A stretch of DNA of 64,000 bases from Ancylobacter novellus (GTDB lineage Bacteria > Pseudomonadota > Alphaproteobacteria > Rhizobiales > Methylopilaceae): assembly GCA_003241695.1 (NCBI GenBank), contig QFPN01000002.1, forward strand, positions 310,001 to 374,000. The letters run 5' to 3'. How positions within the stretch are numbered: the first letter of the stretch is position 1; every line of letters starts with the position of its first letter. Positions 9,048-17,660 of this stretch are shown one piece after another. Position numbers and translations under genes: made by a program. The notes under the pieces are model-generated. The model was not told the origin of the DNA, did not search any database, and worked only from the letters and a program-made list of their open reading frames with translations.

Positions 9048-10247
9048 ATGGCCTTCGTTTCCTACGACACCGTCCACGCCCGGCCCGCCGACGCGCGCGG
9101 CGAGCCCGGCGCGGCCGGCGACGTCTCGGTGGTCGAAGGTTCGGCCGGGATCGCGGCCCTCGAGCCGGCCTGGCGCGAGATCGCCGCCGCGGCGCGCGAC
9201 GAGGCGGTCTTCCTGTCGTTCGGCTACGCGCTCGCCGCCGCCCGCTATCACGAGGCGCGCGGAGAGCGCGTCGCAGCGGCGCTGGTCGAATGGGCGGGCC
9301 GGCCCGCCTGCCTTCTCGCGGTCGCCGTCGTCCGACGCACGGGCGCGCGGATCGCGGTCGCGCTCGGCGACCCGGTCACGCAATATTCCGACGTGCTGAT
9401 CGCCAGGACCGCGCCGACGCGTCTCGCGGACGTCGCGCTTCGGGCGATCGCCACGCGCGGCGCGATCGATCTGTTCGAATTCAGGCGCACGCGCGGCGAC
9501 TCGGCGCTGACGCCCGCGCTGGTCCGCCTGTCGGCGTCGAGCGTCGAAACGCGCGAGGCGCCGTTCGCCGATCTCACGGCGGAAGACGACGCCCAGTCCC
9601 TCCTGCTGCGGATCGCGGGCGCGAAGCACAAGCGCGAGCGCGCCCGCTCGCGCCGCCGTCTCGGCGAACGGGGCGCGCTCGCCTTCGAGGTCTTTCGCGG
9701 CGCGGCCGCCGTCGACCCGCTCGCGGAGGCGTTCCGGACCAAGGCGGCGCGTCTCGCGCGATCCGGCCTCTTCAGTCCGGTGATCGACGACCCGAACGCG
9801 CTCGCGCTGCTTCAGGCGGCCGCGCGCGATCCCGAAGACGGCGCGGCCGTCGTGGTCGCGCGCCTCACGGTCGGCGGCGCGGCCGCCGCCTACGAGGTCG
9901 GGCTCGTGCGGGGCGGGCGCTTCCACGCCTATCTCGGCGCGGTGGACGACGCCTTCGCGGGCGCGAGCCCCGGCAAGGTCGTCATGGAGGAGACGTTCTG
10001 CTGGGCGAAGGCCCGCGGCCTGGGGGTCTACGACCTGCTGCCGCCCGGCGACCGCTACAAGCGCGAATGGTCGACCGGCGCCGTCACCACACGGGATTTC
10101 CTTGCGCCCGCCACGCTGCGCGGCCGGCTCTACGCCGGCCCGTGGCTGAAGAGGGTTCGCCCCGCCCTGCGCGACGCGCTGCGCCGCATGCCGCCGCCTC
10201 TGCGCCGCCTTGCGACGCGCGCCGCGGTGGCGGCCGGGATCCGCTGA
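9048..10247 (+). CDS. GNAT-type acetyltransferase, BioF2/CelD-like
   Basis: The product is 399 residues. It shows the FemAB/BioF2-like acetyltransferase fold (Acetyltransf_6), a family often annotated CelD/BcsL. The diagnostic C-terminal block is GDRYKREWSTG, where the acyl-CoA-binding end of the domain normally reads GDxxYKxxW. Members transfer acyl groups to cell-surface polysaccharides or amino sugars, but the substrate cannot be told here. The ATG at 9048 follows GGAG at a 5-nt spacing. An in-frame extension back to 8859 would overlap the VWA gene and is not supported. The gene is a single unit, convergent with the SDR gene 18 bp downstream. Confidence 0.8.
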   Translation: MAFVSYDTVHARPADARGEPGAAGDVSVVEGSAGIAALEPAWREIAAAARDEAVFLSFGYALAAARYHEARGERVAAALVEWAGRPACLLAVAVVRRTGARIAVALGDPVTQYSDVLIARTAPTRLADVALRAIATRGAIDLFEFRRTRGDSALTPALVRLSASSVETREAPFADLTAEDDAQSLLLRIAGAKHKRERARSRRRLGERGALAFEVFRGAAAVDPLAEAFRTKAARLARSGLFSPVIDDPNALALLQAAARDPEDGAAVVVARLTVGGAAAAYEVGLVRGGRFHAYLGAVDDAFAGASPGKVVMEETFCWAKARGLGVYDLLPPGDRYKREWSTGAVTTRDFLAPATLRGRLYAGPWLKRVRPALRDALRRMPPPLRRLATRAAVAAGIR

Positions 10248-10265
10248 CGGCGGTCGCGGTCGCCG

Positions 10266-11039
10266 CTACTTGGTGGTGTAGCCGCCGTTCGCGAGGATCG
10301 TCTGGCCGGTGATCCACCAGCCGTCGCTCACGAGGAAGCGGATCAGCGGCACGATGTCCTCGATGTCGGTCAGGCCGGTCTTCGAGAACGGCGAAAGCGC
10401 CGCGGCCGTCTTGTGATAGGCGACGGCGTCCTCGCCTTCGGCCGGGTAGAAGAACGGCGTGTCCATCGGGCCAGGGCCGACGGCGGTGACCGAGACGCCG
10501 CGCGCGCCGAACTCCTTCGACGCCGCGCGGGTGTAGTGTTCGACCGGCGCCTTGCCGCCGGCGTAGGCCGCGTAGAACGGCGTGTAGGCGCCGAGCAGCG
10601 AAGTGACGAGCGTCACGAGTTTGCCGTTGTCCGAGAGCGTGCGTCCGGCTTCCTTGATGAAGAAGAAGGCCGACTTGGCGTTCACGGCGCTCATGTCGTC
10701 ATATTCGGCCTCCGAAATCTCGACGATTGGCTTCTTCAGCACCTTGCCGACGGTGTTGACCGCGATCTCGATCGAGCCCATCGCGGCCTTGGCGTCGGCG
10801 AACAGCTTTTCGACGGCGCCGGCGGTGGTGAGGTCGGCCTGGAACAGGTAGGCGTCCGCGCCCGCGGCCCTGACCGCCTCGGCGGTCTTCTCGGCTTCGG
10901 CGCGGCTGGCGTCGCTGTTGTAGTGGAGCGCCGCCGCCTTCGCGCCATGGGTCGCGAGGTCGGTGGCGATGAGGCCGCCGAGGTTCTTGGCGCCTCCGGC
11001 GATGAGGACGTTCTTGCCCGTGATGCTGTGGTCGACCAT
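10266..11039 (-). CDS. Short-chain dehydrogenase/reductase (SDR)
   Basis: The product is 257 residues, the usual length of a classical SDR. The cofactor-binding turn is AGGAKNLGG, a variant of TGxxxGxG. The active site is YAGGK (YxxxK) with Ser in LVTSLLG about 14 residues before. NTVGKV occupies the position of the NNAG motif. The C-terminus (WITGQTILANGGY) is typical of the family. The substrate is unknown. The start has AAGGAG about 9 nt upstream. It is divergent from an AraC-type regulator (109-bp gap), which probably controls it. Confidence 0.88.
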   Translation of the reverse strand: MVDHSITGKNVLIAGGAKNLGGLIATDLATHGAKAAALHYNSDASRAEAEKTAEAVRAAGADAYLFQADLTTAGAVEKLFADAKAAMGSIEIAVNTVGKVLKKPIVEISEAEYDDMSAVNAKSAFFFIKEAGRTLSDNGKLVTLVTSLLGAYTPFYAAYAGGKAPVEHYTRAASKEFGARGVSVTAVGPGPMDTPFFYPAEGEDAVAYHKTAAALSPFSKTGLTDIEDIVPLIRFLVSDGWWITGQTILANGGYTTK

Positions 11040-11148
11040 CGTAATGGCTCCTTCCGCGTAAGTTCGGCGGACGCTAGCTTTTCCGCGGCAGCGGCGGCTT
11101 TCCAAAAGGCGCCGGACTTTCGAAATCCGTTGGCGGGCAGGGGCGACG

Positions 11149-11991
11149 ATGATCCATGGCGATGAGAAGCCGCTCTCGGAGCGGCGGGTGCTCTGGGCGC
11201 GGCGCGCGTCGCTCGGCGGGCTGGACGTCGCCTTCGCGACCGAGGACGTGCGGGCGCCGACCGACTGGCGCATCGACGAGCAGGACCACGTCGTCGTGCT
11301 GCACCAGGCGGGACGGCTCGGGACCATGGAGACGGTCTTCGAGCGCGGCCCGTCCTCGAACGCGCTGCCGAATGTCGGCGAGGTCTGGGTGATACCGGCC
11401 GGCCGGCGCTATGCGGCGCTTGCGCAGGGCCGGTCGGTCAGCTTCTGCGAGTTCCGTTTCAGGAGCGAAAGCGGGGGCCGGACGCTCGCGCCGCAGATCG
11501 GCAGGCGCGACCCCTTCCTGCATCTCGCGGCCGAACGCCTGTCGCGGACGATCGGGCGGGACGACGACCTCGCCGGCCTGCTGAGGGACAGCCTCGCCGA
11601 GACCATCCGCCTGCATCTTCTCGACGCCTATGGCGAAGCCGCTTCAGCTCCGGCGGGCGAGGGCCCGCGCCTGTCGGAACGACAGAAGCGCGCTCTGTCG
11701 GAAAGCCTCGACGACGCCCTCGGCGACCGGCACTCGCTCGCCTCGATGGCCGCGACGGTCGCGCTCGACGTCCGGGACTTCCTGCCGGCGTTCCGCGCCG
11801 CCTTCGGAACCTCGCCGCGTCAGCACCTGATCCGTCTGCGGCTGGAGCGCGCGCGGCGGATGCTGGAGGAGACGTCCTGCCCCATCACCACGATCGCGCT
11901 GGCCGTCGGCTTTTCGACGCCGAGTCATTTCGCGACGACTTTCCGACAGCATTTCGGTGTGCGGCCGACGGATGTCCGGAGGCGGGGCTGA
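11149..11991 (+). CDS. AraC-family transcriptional regulator
   Basis: The product is 280 residues with a variable N-terminal sensing domain (about 1-165) and a C-terminal AraC/XylS domain of two helix-turn-helix units. The second unit contains ITTIALAVGFSTPSHFATTF, close to the family signature, and ends FGVRPTDVRRRG. It is divergent from the SDR gene, the common arrangement for a regulator and its target; that link is inference. The last 107 bp overlap, tail to tail, the 3' end of the helicase gene on the other strand. Both reading frames look intact. Confidence 0.9.
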   Translation: MIHGDEKPLSERRVLWARRASLGGLDVAFATEDVRAPTDWRIDEQDHVVVLHQAGRLGTMETVFERGPSSNALPNVGEVWVIPAGRRYAALAQGRSVSFCEFRFRSESGGRTLAPQIGRRDPFLHLAAERLSRTIGRDDDLAGLLRDSLAETIRLHLLDAYGEAASAPAGEGPRLSERQKRALSESLDDALGDRHSLASMAATVALDVRDFLPAFRAAFGTSPRQHLIRLRLERARRMLEETSCPITTIALAVGFSTPSHFATTFRQHFGVRPTDVRRRG

Positions 11992-13801
11992 CTCCCGCCG
12001 ACGCCGCGTCCCGCCGCCTGTCCGGACGGGCGCGCGCCTTGTCGGCGAACGGCTCGGCCGCGCCCTTGCGGTGAGGCTTCGGCTTGCCGGGCCGCGCCGC
12101 TGCGCCCGGATGCTCGGCGGCGGCCTCGGTCCACGGCTTCGACTTCCAGGCCTTCTTCTCGGGACGGTCGGGCGCGGGGCGGGGAGCGGGTCGCTCGCCG
12201 GCGTCGTCCGCGCGGGATATCACGACGTCGCCCTTCTCGGCGCCGAGCGCCTGCGCGGCGAAGCGTTCGGCCGCCTCGGCCGCGATCGCCACCTTGGTCT
12301 CGCGGTCGAAGATGCGGATCGCGCCGATCTCGTCGCGGGTCACGCCGCCGCGGCGGCAGATCATCGGCAGCAGCCATTTCGGATCGGCGTTCTGCTTGCG
12401 GCCGACGCCGAGCCGGAACCACACGGCGTCGCCGAACGCCTCGCGCCGCGCCGGACGCGCCTCGGGACGCTCGCGCATGGGCGCGAAGGCGCCCGGATCC
12501 TCGACCGACTCAGGCTCGGGCAGCCGCGCGCGGTGAAGCCTGAGCAGCGCGACCGCGATCGCCTCGGCGCCTTCGCGCTCCAGCAGCGCGAGAGCGCGGG
12601 CGCGCTCGTCCTCGCTTGGCGGCGCGGACATCGCGGGGTCGCTCACGAGACGCTCCTCGTCGAGCGCGCGGATCTCGGCCGCGGTCGGCGGCGCCGACCA
12701 GACGGCCGTGACGCCGGCTTCGGCGAGCAGCATCTCGGCCTTGCGGCGGCGCGAGGCCGGCGCGAGCAGCACGCTCACGCCCTTGCGGCCGGCGCGGCCG
12801 GTGCGCCCGCTGCGGTGCTGGAACACTTCGGCGTCGTGCGGCAGGTCGGCGTGGATCACGAGCTCGATCGCCGCGATGTCGATGCCGCGGGCCGCGACGT
12901 CGGTCGCGACGCAGACGCGGGCGCGGCCGTCGCGCAGCTCCTCGAGCGCGCGGTTGCGCTCGCCCTGGCCGAGTTCGCCCGACAGTAGGACGGCGGAAAA
13001 GCCGCGCTTGGCGAGATGCATGTGCATCTGCCGGACGGCTTCGCGGGTCGAGCAGAACACGATCGCGGCGGCGGCGTCCTGCTGGCGCAGCACGTTGACC
13101 ACGGCGCCGCGGCTCTCCCTCGCCGCGACCCGCACCGCGCGGTGCTCGATGTCGGCGTGGGCGCGCGCCGCGCCGACGGTCTCGATGCGCCGGGCGTTGC
13201 GCTGGAAGCGGCGGGCGATCGAGACGATCGCCTCGGGCAGCGTCGCGGAGAACAGCAGCGTGCGCCGCTCGGACGGCGTCGCCTCCAGGATGAATTCGAG
13301 GTCCTCGCGGAAGCCGAGGTCGAGCATCTCGTCGGCCTCGTCGAGCACGACGACCCGGAGCGCGGACAGGTCGAGCGCGCCGCGGCCGATGTGGTCGCGC
13401 AGGCGTCCGGGCGTGCCGACGACGATATGGGCGCCGGCTTCGAGCCGCCGGCGCTCGGAGCGCGGATCCATGCCGCCGACGCAGGCCGCGATCCGGCCGC
13501 CGGCTTCCTCGAACAGCCACGCGAATTCGCGTTCGACCTGCATCGCGAGTTCGCGCGTCGGCGCGACCACGAGCGCGAGCGGCTTGTCCGCGGGTCCGAA
13601 GCGGTCCGCGCCGGCGAGCAGCGTCTCGCCGATCGCGAGGCCGTAGGCGACGGTCTTGCCGGAGCCGGTCTGGGCCGAGACCAGCAGGTCGCGGCCGGTT
13701 GCCTCGGCGTCGGTGGTCTCGCGCTGGACGGGCGTCAGTTCGGCGTAGCCGCGCCGGGCGAGCGCCCGCGAGAGCGGGGAGTCGTCGGTTGAGAGGAGCA
13801 C
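11885..13801 (-). CDS. DEAD-box RNA helicase with DbpA-type RNA-binding domain
   Basis: The product is 638 residues. The motifs occur in order: Q-motif (LTPVQ), Walker A AQTGSGKT, PTRELAMQ, TPGRLRDH, DEAD (VLDEADEMLDLGF), SAT, and HRSGRTGRAG. A DbpA/CsdA-like RNA-binding domain follows (around VWFRLGVGRKQNADPKWLLP), then a basic low-complexity tail. This is the plan of DeaD/CsdA-type helicases, which unwind structured RNA in ribosome assembly and cold adaptation. The start is taken as GTG at 13801 with GAAGG upstream; no ATG gives a plausible family N-terminus. The tail overlaps the AraC gene by 107 bp, so the last 35 residues may come from readthrough or a sequencing frameshift. Confidence 0.88.
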   Translation of the reverse strand: MLLSTDDSPLSRALARRGYAELTPVQRETTDAEATGRDLLVSAQTGSGKTVAYGLAIGETLLAGADRFGPADKPLALVVAPTRELAMQVEREFAWLFEEAGGRIAACVGGMDPRSERRRLEAGAHIVVGTPGRLRDHIGRGALDLSALRVVVLDEADEMLDLGFREDLEFILEATPSERRTLLFSATLPEAIVSIARRFQRNARRIETVGAARAHADIEHRAVRVAARESRGAVVNVLRQQDAAAAIVFCSTREAVRQMHMHLAKRGFSAVLLSGELGQGERNRALEELRDGRARVCVATDVAARGIDIAAIELVIHADLPHDAEVFQHRSGRTGRAGRKGVSVLLAPASRRRKAEMLLAEAGVTAVWSAPPTAAEIRALDEERLVSDPAMSAPPSEDERARALALLEREGAEAIAVALLRLHRARLPEPESVEDPGAFAPMRERPEARPARREAFGDAVWFRLGVGRKQNADPKWLLPMICRRGGVTRDEIGAIRIFDRETKVAIAAEAAERFAAQALGAEKGDVVISRADDAGERPAPRPAPDRPEKKAWKSKPWTEAAAEHPGAAARPGKPKPHRKGAAEPFADKARARPDRRRDAASAGVSPASGHPSAAHRNAVGKSSRNDSASKSRRPARSW

Positions 13802-13929
13802 GATCGGCCTTCGATGGCGTGAGCGGACAGGCTCGCGCGACGGCGCGGGTGATCGGCTCGTTTCAGGGGAGCGCGTGCAATAGCCGATCCGGCGCGAAAA
13901 CGCCACTCCTAGCGCGGATGTGCAGCGGG

Positions 13930-14184
13930 TCAGCTCGAAATTTGAGACTTACGAGAAGTTTTTGGTGGGAGTTTCGTTCCACACCAAGGACAATAATTGA
14001 TGACGATCATTGATCCTCGGGAGGTTTCTTCCGGGGGAGCGCCATAGTCGTGGATCATAATTCCGAACCTGCGCGAGGACGGCCAATAGTCGATCAGGCA
14101 GTCTGGGCAATGATACCGGTTGGGGTGTTGTTCGCACCTCGACTCGACGTTGGATTTCATCATTTGACAGCAGTATTTCGTCAT
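13930..14184 (-). CDS. Small Cys-rich protein, DUF6980-like
   Basis: The product is 84 residues. It carries a CC pair near the start (MTKYCCQMM), then C-x7-YHCPDCLIDY, a GIMIHDYG segment, and INYCPWCGTKLP near the end. This CPxC...CPWCGxKLP pattern is that of the DUF6980 family, small proteins of unknown function with presumed zinc sites. The ATG at 14184 is preferred; an ATG at 14199 adds five residues. Codon use is clearly AT-richer than in the neighbours (TTT, AAT, ATT and ATA are frequent), which suggests recent acquisition. An overlapping frame upstream (start 14260) encodes a basic RPKKRGPYKN stretch that might be a frameshifted N-terminal part. Confidence 0.7.
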   Translation of the reverse strand: MTKYCCQMMKSNVESRCEQHPNRYHCPDCLIDYWPSSRRFGIMIHDYGAPPEETSRGSMIVINYCPWCGTKLPPKTSRKSQISS

Positions 14185-14329
14185 CCTGCCGTTTCTCATT
14201 TTTGTACGGACCGCGCTTTTTCGGCCGGGCGTCCACCGTTTCGACCAGAGAGCCCGTCAATTCCAGCTCATTTCGAGCTGATCCGCTACCAGCGGATCCC
14301 TGGGTTGCGTCGGCCGCTGCGCTGGCTCC

Positions 14330-15359
14330 TCACGCCACGCCGAGCTTCTTCTGCAGGCTCGTCGAGGACGTCGTGTACTGGAACGTGATCTTGCGGTCAG
14401 GGTTGATCCGCCGCGCCGCCGCCTGCGCCATCAGGGCGCCCTCGTGAAAACCCGAGAGGATCAGCTTCAGCTTGCCCGGATAGGCGTTGATGTCGCCGAT
14501 CGCGAAGACGCCGGGCGTCGTGGTCTCGAATTTCTCGGTGTCCACGGGCACGAGGTTCTCGTCGAGATTGAGCCCCCAGTCGGCGATCGGCCCGAGCTTC
14601 ATGGTCAGGCCGAAGAAGGGCAGCATCGCGTCGGCGGGGATCTCGGCGGCCCATCCGTCGGCGAGCTTCACGGTCGCGCCCTGCAGAACGCCGTTCTCCC
14701 CGGAGAGCCCGGTCACCTGGCCGAACGCCAGGTCGATCGTCCCCTCCTCGACGAGGCGGCGCATCTTGTTGACGCTGTCGGGCGCGGCGCGGAATGCGTC
14801 GCGGCGGTGGAGCAGGGTGACGCGCCGCGCGACCGGCGCGAGGTTCAGAGTCCAGTCGAGCGCGGAGTCCCCGCCGCCGACGATCAGCACGCGCTTGTCG
14901 CGGAACGCCTCCATCCGGCGGACGGCGTAGTGCACCGAGGTTCCCTCGAAGGCCTCGACGCCGTCGATCGGGGGCCGCTTGGGCTGGAACGATCCGCCGC
15001 CCGCCGCGATGACCACCACCTTCGTGTCGAAGCGCGTTCCCGCGTCGGTCGTCAGCAGAAAGCGGTCGTCCGGCGTCGGTTCGAGCGCCGCGATCATCTC
15101 GGAGAAGTGGAACGTCGGCTCGAACGGCCTGATCTGCGCCATCAGGTTGTCGGTGAGCTCCTGGCCCGTGACCACCGGCAGGCCGGGAATGTCGTAGATT
15201 GGCTTCTCCGGATAGAGTTCGGCGCACTGCCCGCCCGGCCGGTCGAGGATGTCGACGACATGGGCGCGGATGTCGAGCAGGCCGAGTTCGAAGACGGCGA
15301 ACAGGCCGACCGGGCCCGCCCCGACGATGACGACGTCCGTCCTGATGGTTTCGGTCATG
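14330..15359 (-). CDS. Ferredoxin-NADP+ reductase, thioredoxin-reductase-like type
   Basis: The product is about 342 residues. Two Rossmann motifs are visible: the N-terminal FAD site VIVGAGPVGLFAVF and the NADP site VLIVGGGDSALDW. The GVFAIGDINAYPG block binds FAD near the end. The active-site CxxC of thioredoxin reductase is absent. The C-terminus (FQYTTSSTSLQKKLG) is typical of the FNR type found in Bacillus (YumC) and alphaproteobacteria. It moves electrons between NADPH and ferredoxin. A [2Fe-2S] ferredoxin lies 1.1 kb upstream on the same strand. The ATG at 15359 follows AGGA; another ATG at 15370 adds four residues but has no clear ribosome binding site. Confidence 0.9.
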
Positions 15360-15443
15360 GCGTCCTGCATGGGGAGAGCGGCGGCGTGACCGGACAGCCT
15401 CTAAGCCATCGCATGCAGGATGGACAGGCCGACGCTCGGATGA

Positions 15444-16385
15444 TCAGCGCAGCGCTCGGGCGAGCCGGCGCTCGGCGCCCGAGGCTTCCGGGGACGCGAC
15501 GACGACGGGATCGCCGGCGAGCCCGCCCGCTGCGGCCACCACGCGGTTGCGGCCGCTTGTCTTGGCCGCGTAAAGCGCGACGTCCGCCCGTTTCAGCGCC
15601 TCTTCCAGCCGTTCGCCGCTGCGCCATTCTCCCGCGCCGAAACTGCAGGTGACGTGCAGCGAGGGGTCGACGTCGTCGAAGACGAGGGCCGCCACGTCCC
15701 GCCGGAGCGTTTCGCATGCGGCGACGGCGTCGCGGACGCGGCCGTTCGGGATGAGCAGGCCGAACTCCTCTCCGCCGAGGCGCCCGACGATCGGAGCATG
15801 GACGGCGGCGGCCCTCGCGACGGCCGCGATCACGACGTCGCCCGTCGCGTGGCCGAAGGCGTCGTTGACCTGCTTGAACCGATCGATGTCGAAGATCGCC
15901 ACGGCGTCGGCGTCGGAGCGTGAATAGAGTTCGGCGGTCTCGAAGAAGGCGCGCCTGTTGAGCAGGCCGGTCAGCGAGTCGATGGTCGCGAGGCGGATCA
16001 GCTCCTGCTGAAGCTTTGCCGTCCGTTCCGCGACCCGCAGTCTTGCGAGAAGCTCCTCGGGAGCGGACGGCTTTCCGACGAAATCGTCCGCGCCGCCGTC
16101 CAGAGCCTCGACCAGGGTCGTCCGGTCTGCGGAGGAGGACATGACGAGCACATAGAGGGCCCGCCTGCGGCCTGCGATCGCACGGGCCTCGCGAATGAGC
16201 TCCAGGCCGCCCATTCCGGCATGCTGAAGGCTGGTGACGAGCACCTCGATCGCTTCGTCGAGGCGCAGCCGTTCAAGCGCGGCCGACGAATCCGAAAAGC
16301 ACGAGACCAGATGGCCGGCGTCTTCGAGCGCGCCAGCCACGATCTTCAGCACGACCCGACTTGGATCGACGACGGCGATCTTCAT
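15444..16385 (-). CDS. Diguanylate cyclase with degenerate receiver domain
   Basis: The product is 313 residues. Residues 1-115 fold as a CheY-like receiver: an Asp near the start (D7) and the Lys (VGKP, K105) are kept, but the phospho-acceptor Asp is replaced by Ser (LVTSLQHAGMGG, S52). Residues 135-300 are a GGDEF domain with an intact GGEEF signature (204-208), so cyclic-di-GMP synthesis is likely. The usual RxxD inhibitory site upstream of it is not seen. The layout resembles single-receiver PleD-type proteins, but control by phosphorylation is doubtful. The ATG at 16385 has GAGG 8 nt upstream. It sits between the ferredoxin reductase and ferredoxin genes on the same strand. Confidence 0.9.
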   Translation of the reverse strand: MKIAVVDPSRVVLKIVAGALEDAGHLVSCFSDSSAALERLRLDEAIEVLVTSLQHAGMGGLELIREARAIAGRRRALYVLVMSSSADRTTLVEALDGGADDFVGKPSAPEELLARLRVAERTAKLQQELIRLATIDSLTGLLNRRAFFETAELYSRSDADAVAIFDIDRFKQVNDAFGHATGDVVIAAVARAAAVHAPIVGRLGGEEFGLLIPNGRVRDAVAACETLRRDVAALVFDDVDPSLHVTCSFGAGEWRSGERLEEALKRADVALYAAKTSGRNRVVAAAGGLAGDPVVVASPEASGAERRLARALR

Positions 16386-16457
16386 TGCGGAGCCTCGAAA
16401 GCGGTCCCGCAACCTAGCAGAGAAATCGAAACGCGACGTTATCGCGAACGGAGCCCC

Positions 16458-16778
16458 TTAGCCCTGTCGTTCGGGCGTGGTCACCACGAGCCCGTCGAGC
16501 AGGGGCGTGATCTTGATCTGGCAGGAGAGGCGGCTGGAAGGACGGACGTCATAGGCGAAGTCGAGCATGTCCTCCTCCATCGGCTCGGGCCGCCCGACGA
16601 GCTCGGTCCAGGCGGCGTCGACATAGACGTGGCAGGTGGCGCAGGAGCAGGCGCCGCCGCATTCCGCCTCGATGCCGGGCACGTCATTGCGGATCGCCGC
16701 CTCCATCACGGTCGAGCCGGGCTCGGCCTCGACGGCGCGTTTCGTTCCGTCCTGATCGATGAAGGTGATGGTCGCCAT
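16458..16778 (-). CDS. [2Fe-2S] ferredoxin, adrenodoxin type
   Basis: The product is 106 residues. The cluster ligands are visible as C-x5-C-x2-C (ECGGACSCATCHVY) and a fourth Cys in RLSCQIK, the pattern of the adrenodoxin/FdxB group. Such ferredoxins pass single electrons to P450s, to iron-sulfur cluster assembly, or to other oxidoreductases. The nearby NADPH-ferredoxin reductase at 14330-15359 is a plausible electron donor, but that pairing is inferred from position. No isc/hsc genes are adjacent. Confidence 0.93.
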   Translation of the reverse strand: MATITFIDQDGTKRAVEAEPGSTVMEAAIRNDVPGIEAECGGACSCATCHVYVDAAWTELVGRPEPMEEDMLDFAYDVRPSSRLSCQIKITPLLDGLVVTTPERQG

Positions 16779-16931
16779 GATCCGGAATCCCGCTCGCCCG
16801 CGGACCGGCGGTCCGCGCAGGACCGGCGCGACGGACGCCGGTCGGGCAGGCTCTTTAGAGTCTTTCCGAACGACGCGCCAGCGAACAGCAGCGCGTCGTC
16901 CTTCCGGACCGGAAGCGGATCGAAGCGAAGA

Positions 16932-17309
16932 TCAGCGGTCGAGGCCGTAGCGGATCTCGATCGCGGAGGTCACTTCCGCTACCGATTCCGCAAGCTCGGC
17001 CAGCGCCTTGCCCGTGGATTCTCCCGCCGTCGCCGCGCGCTCGAGCTCCTCGGCCGCGAAGGCGACGCGGCTCGCGCCCACGCCGCGGGCCGAGCCCTTC
17101 AGCGTGTGCGCCACGTCCGCGCGCTCGGCCGGATTGGTCAGCGCGTCGAAGCGGAACAGGAGGATGCGGGCCTGCCGGCGGAAGAGCTCCAGCACTTCGC
17201 GCTCCAGCGACCGATCGCCCATCGTCTGGCGGTTCAGGTGGCCGACGTCGATCGCCGAAGCGAAGGCGGTGTCGGCCCGTTGTTCGAATTGTCTCATCAT
17301 GCTCGACAT
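16932..17309 (-). CDS. Hpt (histidine phosphotransfer) domain protein
   Basis: The product is a 125-residue single-domain protein. The phosphorylated histidine is in VAHTLKGSARGVGA (H68), the Hpt signature. The rest is helical, as expected of a four-helix bundle. Such proteins relay phosphate between hybrid kinases and response regulators. The start at 17309 is chosen because it gives the domain length and has GGAG upstream; the reading frame stays open for another 53 codons. The divergent neighbour is SixA, whose known E. coli substrate is an Hpt domain. Confidence 0.85.
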   Translation of the reverse strand: MSSMMRQFEQRADTAFASAIDVGHLNRQTMGDRSLEREVLELFRRQARILLFRFDALTNPAERADVAHTLKGSARGVGASRVAFAAEELERAATAGESTGKALAELAESVAEVTSAIEIRYGLDR

Positions 17310-17660
17310 TGGTTTCACGCTCCGAAACCCGCCAGGATACGCGGCGGGAGTTCCTTTCCAGCTACTGCGCCTCAGTTGTCTAAATCTGGGCGGACTTGGT
17401 TCACCATTCGCTACAGAATTTTTCTTACCCGCCTCCGTGGCTTTTCGGTAACGGGGGAGGGTACGCATGCAGTCTCGCAGGGGCGCGTTGAACTCGATCC
17501 GAACGGGTCGTTCATCCGGCGTTCATTGCGTTGCACAATCAAAGAGCGCGCAAGACGGTTACCGGCGGGTGAAAAGACAGGGTTGAGAAAGCCTGAACCG
17601 CCCCCCACTTCCGCCGGGGCGCGCCGCGATGCGGCGCCGGCAGCATCCCAAGGGAGTTCC
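17310..17660. other. Divergent intergenic region between Hpt gene and sixA
   Basis: This 351-bp region has lower GC than its flanks and must hold the promoters for the two divergent genes. I see no confident -35/-10 pair, terminator or riboswitch in it. Confidence 0.5.
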
